Shown here: positions 16,594-25,404 of the stretch, in pieces
Layout of the letters: each line of letters begins with the position of its first letter
Position numbering within the stretch: position 1 is the stretch's first letter
NCBI RefSeq assembly: GCF_000231385.2
Contig: NC_018515.1
Span: 204,501-268,500, forward strand
Source: Desulfosporosinus meridiei DSM 13257
Lineage (GTDB): Bacteria > Bacillota > Desulfitobacteriia > Desulfitobacteriales > Desulfitobacteriaceae
Length of the DNA: 64,000 nucleotides
Direction of reading: 5' to 3'
Notes under the pieces: generated by a model
What the model was told of the DNA's origin: nothing
The model's database searches: none
The model's input: only the letters and a program-made list of their open reading frames with translations
Made by a program: the position numbers and the translations under genes

Positions 16594-16895
16594 AGACCTA
16601 AAAAGGCGGCTTGGCTCACAGTTGGTGCTCAGCAACGGTATAACTTTCCAATTGGGGCTTTGTAATTTTGATTTTTAAATTTTTTGCACTATTTTGACCT
16701 CTGAAGCCCCATTTTCGCAGGATTTTGGGACTTTAGAACTCGTGCCTCGATCTCAAACTTCACGAATAGCGACAGAACAACCAAAACTTCGCCTTGACGC
16801 TTTTCTTTAGCGTCGAGTATAATGAGGATGTTCTCGTGGACGAGGGCTAGCCGAGATTGCGTCTTCTTCGTGATGACATTGTAGGGGGGATCAAC
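16594..16895. other. Gene-free stretch between rlmB and sigH
   Basis: No credible gene is seen. TGGGGCTT (16653-16660) and AAGCCCCA (16704-16711) form an 8-bp inverted repeat with a long AT-rich loop, followed by TTTTCG; it may end the rlmB transcript weakly. The sigH promoter lies at 16794-16823. CTCGT/ACGAG at about 16834-16845 could form a small hairpin in the sigH leader. Confidence 0.5.
16794..16823 (+). promoter_or_regulatory. Sigma-A promoter of sigH
   Basis: TTGACG at 16794-16799 and TATAAT at 16818-16823 with an 18-bp spacer. The inverted repeat GACGC/GCGTC (16796-16800 with 16810-16814) overlaps the -35 box and spacer and could be an operator. Confidence 0.75.
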
Positions 16896-17546
16896 TTGAC
16901 TCTTCAAGCCCAACCAGAACTACCAGAATGTGAAATCATCGACGTTATCGTGGATGAAGAGGTGGTTGAGCTTGCCAAGGAAGGCGACGCTACAGCACTG
17001 GAGTATCTAATTAACAAATATAAAAACTTTGTTAGGGCCAAAGCGCGTTCTTACTTTCTGATTGGTGCTGATCGTGAAGATATTATTCAAGAGGGAATGA
17101 TAGGACTTTATAAAGCAATTCGTGATTTTCGTGGGGACAAACTCTCCTCCTTTAGAGCGTTTGCAGAATTATGTATTACACGACAGATAATCACAGCAAT
17201 TAAAACCGCGACGAGGCAGAAACACATTCCCTTAAACTCATATGTTTCCTTAAATAAGCCTATTTATGACGAAGATTCGGATAGGACTCTTCTCGATGTT
17301 ATTTCGGGTACTCGAATTACCGACCCGGAAGAACTAATTATCAGCAGAGAAGAATTTGACGACATTGAAGAAAAAATGGGCGAGATCCTGAGTTCTTTAG
17401 AGTGGAAAGTACTGATGTCATACTTAGAGGGCAAATCTTATCAAGAGATTGCTGTTGACTTGAGAAGACATGTAAAATCAATCGATAATGCGTTGCAGCG
17501 AGTTAAGAGAAAGCTCGAACGATATCTCGAACGTCGTGATGGATAA
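16896..17546 (+). CDS. sigH: RNA polymerase sporulation sigma factor SigH
   Basis: Sigma-70-type factor that starts the sporulation cascade and other post-exponential genes. Region 2 reads LINKYKNFVRAKARSYFLIGADREDIIQEGMIGLYKAIRDF; the conserved core is ADREDIIQEGMIGLYKAI. Region 4 (SLEWKVLMSYLEGKSYQEIA...SIDNALQRVKRKL) carries the helix-turn-helix. I chose TTG at 16896, five bases after GGGGGGA, giving 216 residues against about 218 in Bacillus; the in-frame TTG at 16857 lacks a ribosome site. Its position before the rpmG-secE-nusG genes matches other Firmicutes. Confidence 0.95.
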   Translation: MTLQAQPELPECEIIDVIVDEEVVELAKEGDATALEYLINKYKNFVRAKARSYFLIGADREDIIQEGMIGLYKAIRDFRGDKLSSFRAFAELCITRQIITAIKTATRQKHIPLNSYVSLNKPIYDEDSDRTLLDVISGTRITDPEELIISREEFDDIEEKMGEILSSLEWKVLMSYLEGKSYQEIAVDLRRHVKSIDNALQRVKRKLERYLERRDG

Positions 17547-17575
17547 TTTTACATATCTTTTATTTATTAAAGTAC

Positions 17576-17604
17576 TTGCATTTTATAAAGATTAGTGTTA
17601 GACT
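17576..17604 (+). promoter_or_regulatory. Predicted promoter of tRNA-Thr
   Basis: TTGCAT at 17576-17581 and TAGACT at 17599-17604 with a 17-bp spacer, about 45 bases before the tRNA. Confidence 0.5.
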
Positions 17605-17649
17605 ACGTAAGTGCCTTGAGGTTAATGCTTGAAGCTCAGGAAGATATAG

Positions 17650-17725
17650 GCCGACGTAGCTCAATTGGCAGAGCAGCTGATTTGTAATCAGCAGGTTGCG
17701 GGTTCGAGTCCCATCGTCGGCTCCA
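17650..17725 (+). tRNA. tRNA-Thr (anticodon TGT)
   Basis: A complete cloverleaf: acceptor GCCGACG/CGTCGGC, D-arm GCTC/GAGC, anticodon stem GCTGA/TCAGC with loop TTTGTAA, T-loop TTCGAGT and an encoded CCA. The T-stem is imperfect: GCGGG faces CCCAT, giving a C-A mismatch and a G-U pair at its base. Confidence 0.95.
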
Positions 17726-17846
17726 TTTAGCAAATCCTAGCCTCTATCGGCTTATTGCAAAATTGACTGTGCTGTAAAGCGTGCTTCTCTTCGGCATAAA
17801 AGGTTGACAAAGTCTATCGCACTTAGCGCAACTGAACAGTTATTAT

Positions 17847-17921
<75 letters not shown>

Positions 17922-17929
17922 AGTGAACT

Positions 17930-17951
17930 AGACAGCGAAGCTGTCTTTTTT
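17930..17951 (+). terminator. Terminator after the tRNA pair
   Basis: AGACAGC/GCTGTCT with a GAA loop is followed by a six-T run, eight bases after the tRNA-fMet. Confidence 0.92.
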
Positions 17952-18080
17952 GTTATTTGGTCATAACCGACTGAGGTTGTCATTGGCTATTGTGGCCAAA
18001 GCTAATGGGACTGGATATCTACCTTTAGCGAGGAAACGCCTAGGGGCTTGGTGCCAGCTAAGATCTACCAAGGCTTTTTC

Positions 18081-18109
18081 TTGACAGTCAAATTATCTTG
18101 TGATAAAGT
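18081..18109 (+). promoter_or_regulatory. Sigma-A promoter of rpmG-secE-nusG
   Basis: TTGACA at 18081-18086 and TAAAGT at 18104-18109 with a 17-bp spacer, about 55 bases before rpmG. Confidence 0.75.
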
Positions 18110-18164
18110 GTTTTGAGTAATGAAAAAATACAGCGTCCTACCGTTGTCCGGGAGGTGTTCGTGA

Positions 18165-18314
18165 ATGCGTGTCGGCATTATTTTAGCGTGTACTGATTGC
18201 AAGCACCGTAACTATGCTACTATGAAAAATAAGAAAAACAACCCAGATCGCTTGGAAGCTCAAAAGTTTTGCAAGTTTTGCAAGAGTCACACTCTGCATA
18301 AGGAAACTAAGTAA
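18165..18314 (+). CDS. rpmG: 50S ribosomal protein L33, zinc-binding form
   Basis: A 49-residue protein, [12 protein letters not shown] to HTLHKETK, behind GGGAGGTG. The four cysteines (CTDC and CKFC) mark the zinc-containing C+ form; many Firmicutes also keep a C- copy for zinc shortage. The product sits near the 50S exit site. It lies directly before secE and nusG, the conserved Firmicutes arrangement. Confidence 0.95.
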   Translation: MRVGIILACTDCKHRNYATMKNKKNNPDRLEAQKFCKFCKSHTLHKETK

Positions 18315-18397
18315 TTTTTTTTTTGCAAAGGTTTAGATGTACGCCAGGGGGCGTTGTCACGGAGTCGATGACTTGGAGTCTGTAAGGATGTGAAGTG

Positions 18398-18619
18398 ATG
18401 GGCGAGTTGAAGAAACCGGCCAATACTCAGAGCCAGAAAGATAAGGCGAAGGAGTATTTCCGCGGGGTTTTGAGCGAACTCAAGAAAGTTCATTGGCCAA
18501 GCCGCAGGCAATTGCTAACCTACACACTTGTTGTGTTTTTTGCGGTTTCAATTGTATCTATTCTTATGTGGATTGTTGATAGCGGCTTAAGTGCGGCCTT
18601 GACCAAGCTGCTGCCCTAA
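18398..18619 (+). CDS. secE: Preprotein translocase subunit SecE
   Basis: A 73-residue single-span membrane protein clamping SecY in the Sec translocon. The amphipathic helix EYFRGVLSELKKVHWPSR, with the family motif KKVxWPSR, precedes one transmembrane helix (about residues 42-62). The ATG at 18398 is preferred over the overlapping GTG at 18395 because of its spacing from AAGGATG. It lies between rpmG and nusG; secY is at 43153. Confidence 0.95.
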   Translation: MGELKKPANTQSQKDKAKEYFRGVLSELKKVHWPSRRQLLTYTLVVFFAVSIVSILMWIVDSGLSAALTKLLP

Positions 18620-18663
18620 ACATATAAAGTTTCAACGGCAGTGTCTGAGGAGGTCCCTGAGAA

Positions 18664-19191
18664 ATGGCAAAAAATTGGTTTGTAATTCATACCTATTCTG
18701 GCTATGAGAACAAGGTGAAAATGAATCTTGAAAAACGAGTCGAATCCATGAACATGGAGGAGAAGATTTTCCGAGTTCTTGTTCCCATGGAAGATGAAAT
18801 TGAATTCAAAAATGGTAAACAAAAGATTACCAAGCGCAAGGTATATCCAGGCTATGTGCTCGTTGAAATGGAAATGACGGATGACTCATGGTATGTTGTT
18901 CGTAATACTCCGGGTGTAACAGGATTTGTCGGTTCTGGAACGAAGCCTATCCCTTTATTGGATAATGAGGTTGTAAGTATATTGCAGCAAATGGGAATGG
19001 ATGAAATTCAGACTCGGGTCGACTTTGATATTAATCAAAGTGTCCAAGTTATTGCCGGTCCTTTCAAGGACTTCGTTGGTGTAGTGAGAGAAATCCTTGC
19101 AGACAAAGGCAAGTTACGGGTTGAGGTATCTATGTTTGGCAGAGAAACTCCCGTTGAACTTGAGTTCACGCAGGTTCAAAAATTAGATTAA
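18664..19191 (+). CDS. nusG: Transcription elongation and antitermination factor NusG
   Basis: Binds RNAP and modulates pausing and Rho-dependent termination. The NGN domain starts with MAKNWFVIHTYSGYENKV and contains VFPGYV-like KVYPGYVLVEM and VRNTPGVTGFVG; the C-terminal KOW domain is QVIAGPFKDFVGVV. Length is 175 aa, standard. AGGAGG precedes the ATG. Next comes rplK, the usual order. Confidence 0.97.
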   Translation: MAKNWFVIHTYSGYENKVKMNLEKRVESMNMEEKIFRVLVPMEDEIEFKNGKQKITKRKVYPGYVLVEMEMTDDSWYVVRNTPGVTGFVGSGTKPIPLLDNEVVSILQQMGMDEIQTRVDFDINQSVQVIAGPFKDFVGVVREILADKGKLRVEVSMFGRETPVELEFTQVQKLD

Positions 19192-19222
19192 TAGGTTATC
19201 CTAATAAGGGGGTGTATTGAAA

Positions 19223-19651
19223 ATGGCAAAGAAAGTAATTGGTTTGGTGAAATTAGCGATCAATGCAGGAAAGGCAACACCGGCACCTCCGGTTGGTCCA
19301 GCTTTGGGTCAGCACGGGGTCAATATTATGGGCTTTTGCAAAGAGTATAATGAGCGTACCAAGGATCAAGTGGGGCTTATAATCCCGGTTGAGATTACTG
19401 TCTATGAAGACCGTTCGTTTACCTTTATTACCAAAACTCCACCAGCAGCAGTTTTGCTGAAGAAAGCTGCAAATATTAATTCTGGTTCTGCTGAACCTAA
19501 TCGCAAGAAGGTTGCTTCTGTTCCTAAATCCAAAATTCGCGAAATTGCGGATACGAAGATGAAGGACTTGAATGCAGCTAGCATTGAAGCTGCAATGCGT
19601 ATGATTGAAGGAACAGCGCGCAGCATGGGAATCGACGTTGTCGAAGGTTAA
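19223..19651 (+). CDS. rplK: 50S ribosomal protein L11
   Basis: Component of the GTPase-associated centre, needed for the stringent response through RelA and the target region of thiopeptides. The N-terminal domain has the proline-rich [19 protein letters not shown] and the C-terminal rRNA-binding domain ends in [13 protein letters not shown]. The start is ATG 19223, eight bases after AAGGGGGTG; a TTG two codons earlier is too close. Length is 142 aa. Confidence 0.98.
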   Translation: MAKKVIGLVKLAINAGKATPAPPVGPALGQHGVNIMGFCKEYNERTKDQVGLIIPVEITVYEDRSFTFITKTPPAAVLLKKAANINSGSAEPNRKKVASVPKSKIREIADTKMKDLNAASIEAAMRMIEGTARSMGIDVVEG

Positions 19652-19713
19652 TTTTAAGTATCAAGAATTATGTGGGAGGGCTAAGCCCGTGTAACCACAA
19701 GGAGGTTAATGGA

Positions 19714-20406
19714 ATGGCTAAAGTAGGTAAGAAATATCAAGAGGCTGTAAAATCCTTTGATCGCATTGCTCTCTACGAACCAACAGAAGCATTATCAATT
19801 GTAAAAAATAATGCTAAAGCTAAGTTTGATGAGACTGTGGAGGCTGCCTTCAAATTAGGTATTGATACCCGTCACGCTGATCAACAAATTCGTGGTGCTG
19901 TTGTACTTCCGAATGGAACGGGCAAAACTCGTTCGGTGTTGGTATTTGCTAAAGGGGAAAAGGCCAAAGAGGCAGAGCAAGCAGGGGCAGACTTTGTTGG
20001 AGCAGAAGATATGATTGCTAAGATTGAGCAAGGTTGGTTTGGCTTCGAAGTTGTTGTTGCAACCCCAGATATGATGGGTATGGTTGGTAAATTAGGACGG
20101 GTTCTTGGACCTAAAGGCCTTATGCCAAACCCGAAGACGGGAACAGTTACATTTGATGTAACTCGTGCGATTAAAGAAATTAAGGCTGGTAAGATTGAAT
20201 ACCGTGCGGATAAGGCTGGCATTATACATGCACCAATCGGCAAAGCCTCATTCAGTGTTGAACAACTACTGGAAAACTATCGTGTACTTGGAGAGACTTT
20301 GCTTAAGGCAAAGCCTGCAGCTGCTAAAGGTCAATTTATGCGGAGTGTCACAGTGTCCTCTACGATGGGCCCAGGCGTACGCATTAACCCTGCAAAAGCA
20401 ATCTAA
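19714..20406 (+). CDS. rplA: 50S ribosomal protein L1
   Basis: Forms the L1 stalk that moves deacylated tRNA out of the E site. The RNA-binding signature ([19 protein letters not shown]) is intact. The ATG at 19714 follows AAGGAGG at optimal spacing; a longer upstream frame is not coding. Length is 230 aa. Autoregulation by L1 binding to mRNA is common but no site was identified. Confidence 0.98.
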   Translation: MAKVGKKYQEAVKSFDRIALYEPTEALSIVKNNAKAKFDETVEAAFKLGIDTRHADQQIRGAVVLPNGTGKTRSVLVFAKGEKAKEAEQAGADFVGAEDMIAKIEQGWFGFEVVVATPDMMGMVGKLGRVLGPKGLMPNPKTGTVTFDVTRAIKEIKAGKIEYRADKAGIIHAPIGKASFSVEQLLENYRVLGETLLKAKPAAAKGQFMRSVTVSSTMGPGVRINPAKAI

Positions 20407-20417
20407 TTACGGTATGC

Positions 20418-20446
20418 TTGACAGTGTTGGATAAATGGGATAAGCT
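20418..20446 (+). promoter_or_regulatory. Possible promoter of rplJ-rplL
   Basis: TTGACA at 20418-20423 and TAAGCT at 20441-20446 with a 17-bp spacer, immediately upstream of the L10 leader. The -10 box is poor. Confidence 0.45.
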
Positions 20447-20449
20447 TAT

Positions 20450-20575
20450 CAGGAATTTAATAAGTCCGCTGTAGAAAGCAGGTGCCGAAAGGCTTAATGA
20501 CCTGCCGAGGTTGGAAGATTACGCCGAAGATATCTATTTGGCATTCTTAACCTCTGCAAGCGCGGAGGTTTTTTG
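20450..20575 (+). promoter_or_regulatory. L10 leader (r-protein autoregulatory RNA)
   Basis: The conserved segments GCAGGTGCC, AAGGCTTAATGACCTGCC and GAGG are present in order, ending in a terminator (AACCTCTGC/GCGGAGGTT, 20549-20570, then T run). The known family binds the L10-L12 complex and lowers rplJ-rplL expression. Position just before rplJ confirms the call. Confidence 0.9.
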
Positions 20576-20614
20576 TTGCTAATAAGTTTATCTAATCGGG
20601 AAGGAGGTACACAG

Positions 20615-21142
20615 ATGCTTAACATCGAAGAAAAAGGTCTAATAGTTTCGGAGATAAAAGAAAAGTTTCAACAGTCTTCAGGTATAGTATTAGCTGACTA
20701 TCGTGGTCTGACTGTTGCCCAAGTAACGCAATTACGTGCCCAATTACGTAAAGCTGGAGTAGAGTACCGGGTTTTGAAAAATAACCTCGTACGTCGCGCT
20801 GCTGATGAGTTAGGGGTAGAAGGGCTCGATTCTTATCTTAAGGGACCTACTGCACTTGCTTTTAGTGCAGATCCTGTCGCTCCAGCTAAGATATTAACCG
20901 AATTTGCTAAGGTAAATAAGTTAAAGACTTTCCAAATTAAAGCCGGGGTACTTGAGGGAAAGGTTATTGGAGTAGAGGGCGTCAAAGCTCTTGCTGATCT
21001 GCCTTCTCGTGAGGTCTTGCTGGCTATGGTCTTACGTGGTATGCAAGCTCCTCTTACAGGTATGGCTAACGTTCTTCAAGGTCCTATCCGTAAAATGGGA
21101 TATGCTTTGGAGGAAGTGCGTAAGCTTAAGGCTGCTCAATAG
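20615..21142 (+). CDS. rplJ: 50S ribosomal protein L10
   Basis: Base of the ribosomal stalk; anchors L7/L12 dimers. Features: [34 protein letters not shown] and the C-terminal stalk helix. The ATG at 20615 follows AAGGAGG; upstream in-frame codons lie in the terminator of the leader. Length is 175 aa. Controlled by the L10 leader and followed by rplL. Confidence 0.98.
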   Translation: MLNIEEKGLIVSEIKEKFQQSSGIVLADYRGLTVAQVTQLRAQLRKAGVEYRVLKNNLVRRAADELGVEGLDSYLKGPTALAFSADPVAPAKILTEFAKVNKLKTFQIKAGVLEGKVIGVEGVKALADLPSREVLLAMVLRGMQAPLTGMANVLQGPIRKMGYALEEVRKLKAAQ

Positions 21143-21240
21143 GGCATGTAGAACTTCGATTTATTGAAGTGGATTCCTTTGGAATCAGTGAATGAATTAG
21201 TATAAATTAAATGTTTATAATTTTAAGGGGGAAATTAAAA

Positions 21241-21618
21241 ATGTCTAAAATCAATGAAATTCTCGAAGCTGTAAAAGGCTTAACCGTTCTCGAGTTATCT
21301 GAACTTGTAAAGGCTTTTGAAGAAGAATTTGGCGTAAGCGCTGCTGCTCCTGTAGCAGTTGCTGGTGGAGCAGCTGTTGCAGCTCCTGCAGCTGAAGCTG
21401 AAGAAAAAACTGAGTTTGACGTAATTCTCATGAACTGTGGATCTTCTAAAATCGGAGTTATCAAAGTAGTTCGTGAAGCTACCGGACTAGGCCTCAAAGA
21501 AGCAAAAGACCTCGTTGACAATGCTCCAAAACCGGTTAAAGAGAAAGTCTCCAAGGATGAGGCTGAAGCTTTAAAAGCTAAATTGACTGAAGCTGGTGCA
21601 ACTGTAGACGTTAAGTAA
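21241..21618 (+). CDS. rplL: 50S ribosomal protein L7/L12
   Basis: Multi-copy stalk protein recruiting translation GTPases. An N-terminal dimerisation helix, an Ala/Val/Gly-rich hinge (about residues 36-54) and the factor-binding domain with [15 protein letters not shown]. The start at 21241 follows GGGGGAAA. Length is 125 aa. A strong terminator follows, so rpoBC is a separate unit with its own promoter. Confidence 0.98.
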   Translation: MSKINEILEAVKGLTVLELSELVKAFEEEFGVSAAAPVAVAGGAAVAAPAAEAEEKTEFDVILMNCGSSKIGVIKVVREATGLGLKEAKDLVDNAPKPVKEKVSKDEAEALKAKLTEAGATVDVK

Positions 21619-21630
21619 TGCTTTTAATTT

Positions 21631-21668
21631 GAAGGTACTCTCTTCGTGTAGAGAGTACCTTCTTTAAT
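21631..21668 (+). terminator. Terminator after rplL
   Basis: A 12-bp perfect stem GAAGGTACTCTC/GAGAGTACCTTC with an 8-nt loop is followed by TTTAATTT. Confidence 0.85.
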
Positions 21669-21752
21669 TTGACGACAGGAATCAATGGTTGATTAAAAAC
21701 GTTTTAACACAAACATTTGTAAATATTCCATGAGACGTAATTGAATATTTTC

Positions 21753-21781
21753 TTGACAGAGGGTCTCTGTTTTGGTATACT
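21753..21781 (+). promoter_or_regulatory. Sigma-A promoter of rpoB-rpoC
   Basis: TTGACA at 21753-21758 and TATACT at 21776-21781 with a 17-bp spacer that contains CAGAG/CTCTG as an inverted repeat. Confidence 0.88.
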
Positions 21782-22009
21782 TTATAAATGTTACTATATG
21801 TAAATGGAATTTATTACTTAATCCATCCATGCTATGGTAATAAGTAAATAGCAATAGATAATAAGGAGATATTATCTTTGAAATTGTCGGAATGATATTG
21901 AAAGATCATAAACAGTTAAGCGAGGTTCTTTTAAAGGCCTTGCTTTTGGCTGTATATGTCAATATATTATGACCTCAATGAGAAAACCACACTGAGGGGT
22001 GAAACGTAA
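21782..22009 (+). promoter_or_regulatory. Long rpoB leader with possible tiny ORFs
   Basis: About 220 untranslated bases separate the promoter from rpoB. AAGGAG (about 21862) precedes a five-codon TTG frame whose TGA overlaps, as ATGA, a 26-codon frame at 21892-21972 (MILKDHKQLSEVLLKALLLA...). CCTCA/TGAGG (21973-21977 with 21993-21997) could pair over the rpoB ribosome site. The regulatory role is a guess. Confidence 0.35.
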
Positions 22010-25000
22010 ATGTTCTATCCTGTTAAGGTTGGGACACGAGAGCGCTGGAGTTATTCCAGAATCCGTGAGGTTCTCGACATGCCAAATTTAATTGAAATCC
22101 AGCAAAACTCCTATCGTTGGTTTCTTGATGAAGGGCTGCGCGATATGTTTCGCGATATTTCGCCGATTCAAGATTTCACGGGCAATCTCGTTCTAGAATT
22201 TGTTGATTATAGTCTAGGAGATGCTAAATATCAGGTGGAGGAGTGCAAAGAACGCGATGTTACATATGCCGCGCCACTTCGCGTCAAGGTGCGCCTGATC
22301 AACAAGGAAACTGGAGAAGTGAAGGAACAGGAAGTCTTTATGGGAGATTTCCCCTTGATGACAGACAAGGGAACCTTCATTATTAACGGGGCCGAACGTG
22401 TTATTGTTAGCCAACTTGTTCGCTCACCTGGAGTCTATTACTCAGAGCAAATTGACCCGAGTGGGAAGAAGCTTTACGGGGCTACGGTTATTCCAAATCG
22501 CGGAGCTTGGTTGGAGTTTGAAACGGATGTTAATGATAATATCTTTGTAAGAGTTGACCGGACTCGAAAACTTCCCGGCACGGTTCTGATTCGTGCTTTA
22601 GGGTATGCCAGCAACGGTCAAATCCTCGAGTTATTTGATGATAATGAATATATCCGTGCTACCCTGGAAAGGGATAACTCAGAGTCAACCGAAGAAGCCT
22701 TGGTTGAAATCTATAAGCGGTTAAGACCCGGCGAACCACCGACGGTTGACAGCGCTCGTTCATTACTTGAAGCTTTGTTCTTTGATGCTAAACGCTATGA
22801 TCTGGCTAAAGTCGGACGGTATAAGCTTAATAAGAAGCTTGGTCTGGATATCCCTATGGATGTACGACATTTAACTCGTGGTGATATTATTGCCAGCGTA
22901 CAGCGGATGCTTGCGTTAATGAATGGTGAAGGTCATAGAGATGATATTGACCATTTAGGCAATCGGAGACTGCGTTCGGTCGGAGAGCTTCTACAGAATC
23001 AATTCCGAATTGGTTTATCTCGTATGGAACGTGTTGTACGTGAACGGATGACAATTCAGGATGTTGAAGTCATTACGCCTCAAGTACTCATTAATATTCG
23101 TCCTGTGGTAGCAGCAATTAAAGAATTCTTTGGCAGCAGCCAGTTGTCTCAGTTTATGGATCAGACGAACCCGCTTGCGGAGTTAACTCACAAGCGTCGC
23201 CTAAGTGCTTTAGGGCCTGGAGGATTAAGCAGAGAGCGTGCCGGTTTTGAGGTTCGTGACGTACATCATTCTCACTATGGGAGAATGTGTCCGGTAGAGA
23301 CCCCGGAAGGACCAAACATTGGTCTGATCGGATCCTTAAGTACTTTTGGCCGCATTAATCCCTATGGCTTTATTGAGGCCCCTTACCGTAAGGCGGATAA
23401 GGAAGGTGCCAGAGTTACAGATGAGATTCATTATTTGACAGCAGACGAGGAAGAGAAATATATCGTTGCCCAGGCCAACGCGCCCCTTGATGAGAACGGC
23501 AAGTTTTTAGGGGAAAAAATCGATGGTCGTCATGGACCGGATTTTGTGCACGTATCGCCAAATCAGGTTGACTATATGGACGTTTCGCCAAAACAAATGG
23601 TCTCCATTGCTACGGCCTTAATTCCTTTCTTAGAGCATGACGATGCGAACCGAGCTTTGATGGGCTCAAACATGCAACGGCAGGCGGTACCTTTATTGCG
23701 AACTGATTCGCCTTATGTAGGTACTGGGATGGAATACAAGGCGGCTAAGGATTCCGGAGTCTGTGCCATCACTAAGCGTGCCGGTGTTATTAAAAGAGCA
23801 ACGGCTGATGAGATTATTGTTCTTGGCGATGATGGAATGACAGAGAAGCATAAACTTCTTAAATATTCCCGCTCTAACCAAGGCACATGTATTAACCAAC
23901 GGCCAATTGTTAAGAAGGGCGAGATAGTTGAGTCGGGTCAGATTATTGCGGATGGTCCGTCTACAGACCACGGTGAGTTGGCCTTGGGCAGGAATGTTTT
24001 AGTAGCCTTCATGACTTGGGAAGGATATAACTATGAGGACGCAATCTTAATTAGTGAAAAGTTGGTTAGAGAAGATTACTATACATCGATTCATATTGAA
24101 GAGTATGAATCAGATGCTCGTGATACGAAGCTTGGACCGGAAGAAATCACTCGTGACATTCCGAATGTTGGGGAAGATGTTCTGAAGGATCTTGATGAAC
24201 GTGGAATTATTCGTATTGGGGCGGAAGTTCGTCCTGGAGATATTCTGGTAGGAAAAGTGACGCCCAAAGGGGAAACAGAGTTAACGGCAGAAGAACGTTT
24301 GCTACGTGCTATTTTCGGAGAAAAGGCTCGTGAAGTGCGTGATACATCTTTACGTGTACCTCACGGAGAAGCCGGAAAAATAGTTGACGTTAAAGTGTTT
24401 ACCCGTGAAAACGGGGATGAATTATCTCCTGGTGTTAATCAGCTTGTTCGTGTATATATCGCTCAGAAACGAAAGATATCTGTCGGTGACAAGGTGGCGG
24501 GTCGCCACGGCAACAAGGGTGTTATTTCGAGGGTTATGCGTCAAGAAGATATGCCGTTTATGCCGGATGGTACACCGATCGAAGTGGTGTTAAATCCATT
24601 AGGTGTTCCTTCGCGGATGAACATCGGGCAGGTTCTGGAGACGCACTTGGGAAGAGCGGCCAAGGCCTTGGGGATTCGTATTGCGACTCCGGTCTTTGAC
24701 GGAGCAACTGAGGATGATATTTTTGAAACTTTAGAGAAGGCTGGCCTTTCCAGCGATGGAAAGACTATGCTCTATGATGGGCGCACCGGAGATCCTTTCG
24801 ACAGCAAAATTACCGTTGGCTATATGTACGTTCTCAAACTTCACCATTTGGTTGACGACAAGATTCATGCTCGTTCGACAGGCCCCTACTCTTTAGTTAC
24901 ACAGCAACCCTTGGGTGGAAAAGCTCAATTCGGTGGTCAACGTTTTGGAGAAATGGAAGTCTGGGCCTTGGAGGCATATGGGGCTTCGTATACTCTGCAA

Positions 25001-25378
25001 GAAATCTTAACAGTTAAGTCAGACGATGTGGTTGGCCGTGTAAAAACCTATGAAGCCATCGTTAAAGGAGAGAATATTCCTGAACCGGGAATTCCTGAAT
25101 CCTTTAAAGTATTAATCAAAGAAATGCAGAGTTTGGGTCTTGACGTAAGAGTCTTGGCAGCAGATGATCGGGAAATTGAGATTCATGATACTGATGAGGA
25201 TATAACGGAAACTGCAAAGGAACTTGGCATTGATCTACACGAAGAACTCCCGCTTCCCTCAACTCGATCAGTTGGAGAGCCAGATGAGGAGGAGAGCGTT
25301 GACGAGGAAGATCCTCTTGATGAATTAAATGTTGAAGTCCTTGAGGAAGAAGATATAGATCTTGGCGATCTCAATTAG
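22010..25378 (+). CDS. rpoB: DNA-directed RNA polymerase subunit beta
   Basis: Catalytic-core subunit of RNAP. All landmark segments are present, including the rifampicin cluster from about residue 378 ([20 protein letters not shown], then [10 protein letters not shown]). There the positions usually altered in resistant mutants (Q513, D516, H526, S531 in E. coli numbering) carry the susceptible residues. Later motifs include [12 protein letters not shown] and the acidic C-terminus. Length (1122 aa) lacks the large insertions of proteobacterial beta. Ribosome site GAGGGGTG; rpoC follows after 26 bases. Confidence 0.98.
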   Translation: MFYPVKVGTRERWSYSRIREVLDMPNLIEIQQNSYRWFLDEGLRDMFRDISPIQDFTGNLVLEFVDYSLGDAKYQVEECKERDVTYAAPLRVKVRLINKETGEVKEQEVFMGDFPLMTDKGTFIINGAERVIVSQLVRSPGVYYSEQIDPSGKKLYGATVIPNRGAWLEFETDVNDNIFVRVDRTRKLPGTVLIRALGYASNGQILELFDDNEYIRATLERDNSESTEEALVEIYKRLRPGEPPTVDSARSLLEALFFDAKRYDLAKVGRYKLNKKLGLDIPMDVRHLTRGDIIASVQRMLALMNGEGHRDDIDHLGNRRLRSVGELLQNQFRIGLSRMERVVRERMTIQDVEVITPQVLINIRPVVAAIKEFFGSSQLSQFMDQTNPLAELTHKRRLSALGPGGLSRERAGFEVRDVHHSHYGRMCPVETPEGPNIGLIGSLSTFGRINPYGFIEAPYRKADKEGARVTDEIHYLTADEEEKYIVAQANAPLDENGKFLGEKIDGRHGPDFVHVSPNQVDYMDVSPKQMVSIATALIPFLEHDDANRALMGSNMQRQAVPLLRTDSPYVGTGMEYKAAKDSGVCAITKRAGVIKRATADEIIVLGDDGMTEKHKLLKYSRSNQGTCINQRPIVKKGEIVESGQIIADGPSTDHGELALGRNVLVAFMTWEGYNYEDAILISEKLVREDYYTSIHIEEYESDARDTKLGPEEITRDIPNVGEDVLKDLDERGIIRIGAEVRPGDILVGKVTPKGETELTAEERLLRAIFGEKAREVRDTSLRVPHGEAGKIVDVKVFTRENGDELSPGVNQLVRVYIAQKRKISVGDKVAGRHGNKGVISRVMRQEDMPFMPDGTPIEVVLNPLGVPSRMNIGQVLETHLGRAAKALGIRIATPVFDGATEDDIFETLEKAGLSSDGKTMLYDGRTGDPFDSKITVGYMYVLKLHHLVDDKIHARSTGPYSLVTQQPLGGKAQFGGQRFGEMEVWALEAYGASYTLQEILTVKSDDVVGRVKTYEAIVKGENIPEPGIPESFKVLIKEMQSLGLDVRVLAADDREIEIHDTDEDITETAKELGIDLHEELPLPSTRSVGEPDEEESVDEEDPLDELNVEVLEEEDIDLGDLN

Positions 25379-25404
25379 TCCCCGGACGAAAGGAGCGATA
25401 AGGA

